Source: Candidatus Fermentibacteraceae bacterium
Lineage (GTDB): Bacteria; Fermentibacterota; Fermentibacteria; Fermentibacterales; JCC-6
Assembly: GCA_016744855.1 (NCBI GenBank)
Contig: JADGDO010000011.1
Span: 1 to 64,000 of the forward strand
Length of the DNA stretch: 64,000 nucleotides
Direction: 5' to 3'
A model generated the notes under the pieces. It did not search any database and was not told where the DNA came from. It worked only from the letters and a program-made list of their open reading frames with translations. This document shows positions 62,276 through 64,000 of this stretch, piece by piece; the first letter of the stretch is position 1; every line of letters starts with the position of its first letter. A program made the translations under genes and the position numbers.

Positions 62276-63937
62276 ATGAGTGATAGGTTCAACGAGGCAA
62301 AGAGTGCCTGGGAAGAGACAATCCTTGCCAAAGTTCTGGGCAGATTCCCTGAACGCAAAGAGGAATTCGTGACAGGCTCTGGAAATCCTGTAGAGCGAGT
62401 TTACTTCCCATCAAATCCTAATGATGATTACATCAAACAGTCAGGATTCCCAGGGGAATTCCCCTACACCAGAGGCGTCCAGCCGACAATGTACAGAGGG
62501 CGACTCTGGACAATGCGTCAGTATGCCGGATTCGGCAGTGCAGTAGAGTCGAACAATCGTTACAAGTTTCTTCTTGATGCTGGACAAACCGGGCTTTCTG
62601 TAGCTTTCGATCTACCAACACAGATAGGTTACGATTCAGATCACGCTCTATGCGCAGGTGAGGTCGGTAAGGTCGGTGTTGCCATTGACAGTCTTGCAGA
62701 TATGGAACTTCTCTTTAAAGACATTCCTCTCGGCAAAGTGTCAACTTCCATGACCATTAACTCCCCCGCATCTGTTCTTCTCGCTATGTACATAGCAGTC
62801 GCCGAAAAACAGGGTGTTTCAAGCGATAAGCTGCGAGGAACTATTCAGAACGATATTCTAAAAGAATACATGGCTCGTGGAACCTACATTTTTCCCCCAA
62901 AGCCTTCAATGCGATTAATCACGGATATTTTCGGTTTCTGCAAAGAGAGTGTACCCAACTGGAATACGATCTCTATAAGTGGTTATCATATTAGAGAAGC
63001 AGGCAGCACAGCAGCTCAGGAAGTTGGATTCACCATAGCCGATGGAATAGCCTATGTTGAAGCTGCTACTAAAGCTGGTCTAGGTGTTGATGATTTTGCT
63101 CCTCGTTTGAGCTTCTTCTTCAATGCACACAATGACCTTTTGGAAGAGGTTGCAAAATATCGTGCTGCTAGAAGAGTTTGGGCCAGAGTGATGAGAGATC
63201 GATTCGGTGCAAAAAACCCCAAGAGCCTCATGCTTCGCTTCCACACACAGACCGGAGGCTCAACACTCACCGCCCAGCAGGCTGATAACAACATCGTTCG
63301 AGTTGCAATACAAACTCTTGCAGCAGTTATGGGAGGCACGCAGAGTCTTCACACCAATAGCCGTGATGAAGCGCTTGCTCTTCCTACACAGCATGCTGTT
63401 ACAATTGCACTAAGAACTCAGCAGATTGTAGCCCATGAAAGCGGTGTTGCCAGCACTATTGATCCACTTGCTGGAAGCTACTTTGTAGAAAACCTTACAG
63501 ACAAGATAGAAGAAGATGCGATGAACTACATTGCCAACATAGACAGTATGGGCGGAATGGTTAAGGCAGTTGAAGAGGGATACCCTCAGCGCCAGATCCA
63601 GGATGCAGCTTACGATTATCAGAGAACTATTGAGTCGGGCGATCGCGTAGTTGTTGGTGTTAACAAATTCACTCAGGAAGAGCCACCTCCGACCGGTCTT
63701 CTGAGAGTAAACCCTGCCGTTGAAGCTGCCCAGAAAAAGAAACTTGAAGCAGACAAGGCAAACCGTGACAATGACAGAGTAAAAACAACCCTTGCCGCTC
63801 TTAGAAGTGCTGCCTCCACAAATGAGAACATGATGCCTGCCATTATTGACTGCGTCAGGTGCTACGGAACACTGGGAGAAATCTGCGGTGTTCTTCGTGA
63901 GGAGTTTGGTGAGTATCAGCCCAAAACTGTAGTGTAG
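62276..63937 (+). CDS. methylmalonyl-CoA mutase-type acyl-CoA mutase, catalytic subunit
   Basis: A 553-residue protein of the mutase alpha N-terminal type. [44 protein letters not shown], and [12 protein letters not shown] are conserved, with Tyr and His around the substrate site. It lacks the ~130-residue B12-binding domain, which must come from a separate subunit, as in Archaea and many bacteria; it could be the next gene. GGAGG lies 7 bases before ATG. It could be a methylmalonyl-CoA or an isobutyryl/ethylmalonyl-type mutase; the residues that decide this were not verified. Downstream of buk, it is likely in the same operon. Confidence 0.9.
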   Translation: MSDRFNEAKSAWEETILAKVLGRFPERKEEFVTGSGNPVERVYFPSNPNDDYIKQSGFPGEFPYTRGVQPTMYRGRLWTMRQYAGFGSAVESNNRYKFLLDAGQTGLSVAFDLPTQIGYDSDHALCAGEVGKVGVAIDSLADMELLFKDIPLGKVSTSMTINSPASVLLAMYIAVAEKQGVSSDKLRGTIQNDILKEYMARGTYIFPPKPSMRLITDIFGFCKESVPNWNTISISGYHIREAGSTAAQEVGFTIADGIAYVEAATKAGLGVDDFAPRLSFFFNAHNDLLEEVAKYRAARRVWARVMRDRFGAKNPKSLMLRFHTQTGGSTLTAQQADNNIVRVAIQTLAAVMGGTQSLHTNSRDEALALPTQHAVTIALRTQQIVAHESGVASTIDPLAGSYFVENLTDKIEEDAMNYIANIDSMGGMVKAVEEGYPQRQIQDAAYDYQRTIESGDRVVVGVNKFTQEEPPPTGLLRVNPAVEAAQKKKLEADKANRDNDRVKTTLAALRSAASTNENMMPAIIDCVRCYGTLGEICGVLREEFGEYQPKTVV

Positions 63938-63985
63938 CTTCTTTTATTAGCCACTAAGATGGTATCTTTCTGTAGAGAGGGGGAA

Positions 63986-64000
63986 ATGATTGCAATCTTT
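63986..64000 (+). CDS. start of the next gene, cut by the window edge
   Basis: ATG at 63986 with AGAGGGGG just upstream. Only five codons (MIAIF) are visible. Given the context, a B12-binding mutase subunit or another enzyme of acyl-CoA metabolism is possible, but the sequence says nothing about it. Confidence 0.35.

Noticed and set aside
62276-63937. Mutase gene as truncated because it lacks a B12-binding domain
   Set aside because: Separate catalytic and B12-binding subunits are common; the length fits the catalytic subunit.

Overview
The window looks like a chromosomal segment of a strictly or mainly anaerobic, fermentative, Gram-negative-type bacterium, probably an uncultivated member of the FCB superphylum. 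The reasons are a TonB-dependent receptor with an N-terminal carboxypeptidase-regulatory-like domain, many secreted proteins and lipoproteins of beta-propeller type, two secreted proteins ending in a type-IX-secretion-like C-terminal domain, an oxygen/NO-defence operon typical of anaerobes (rubrerythrin, desulfoferrodoxin, FprA, Hrb), and acyl-phosphate fermentation genes (ptb, buk). Base composition is moderate and even. TTG and GTG starts with good Shine-Dalgarno sequences are common. I see no rRNA, tRNA, CRISPR array, transposase, integrase or phage module.

Layout. 1-12.4 kb: the end of a MarC-like gene, small secreted proteins, a multi-PAS hybrid histidine kinase, a DUF1838-like protein, a double-domain M16 peptidase, a Pyr_excise-DUF1722 fusion and TspO. 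12.4-19.5 kb: PepF-like M3 peptidase, a metallo-beta-lactamase-fold hydrolase and a three-gene signalling operon (sensor kinase, single-domain regulator, two-receiver hybrid kinase). 19.7-31 kb: accessory region with an ATPase behind tandem 13-bp repeats, orphan and secreted proteins, an S41-like lipoprotein, a TonB receptor and a propeller lipoprotein. 31-37.7 kb: class III adenylate cyclase with TPRs, a selenocysteine-containing selD with an N-terminal Cys-rich extension, a propeller lipoprotein, DUF2141 and a phosphoesterase. 37.7-45.4 kb: one tightly packed minus-strand operon read ptb-rpiB-wecB-transglutaminase lipoprotein-ribD-ribE-ribBA-ribH-nusB. 45.6-51.8 kb: lysine 6-aminotransferase, a hybrid kinase, a secreted sorting-domain protein flanked by two identical terminator hairpins, and ornithine aminotransferase. 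52-57.5 kb: the oxidative/nitrosative stress operon led by a PerR-like regulator. 57.6-64 kb: class II aldolase, lipoprotein, archaeal-type AspRS, butyrate kinase and the catalytic subunit of methylmalonyl-CoA mutase.

How they work together. Lysine and ornithine aminotransferases, phosphate butyryltransferase, butyrate kinase and an acyl-CoA mutase suggest amino-acid fermentation with ATP made from acyl phosphates (inference). The stress operon protects such metabolism from oxygen and NO. The most distinctive observation is selD: an in-frame UGA at the catalytic Cys position, a bacterial-SECIS-like hairpin just after it, and a Cys-rich domain fused in front. This implies that the organism decodes selenocysteine.
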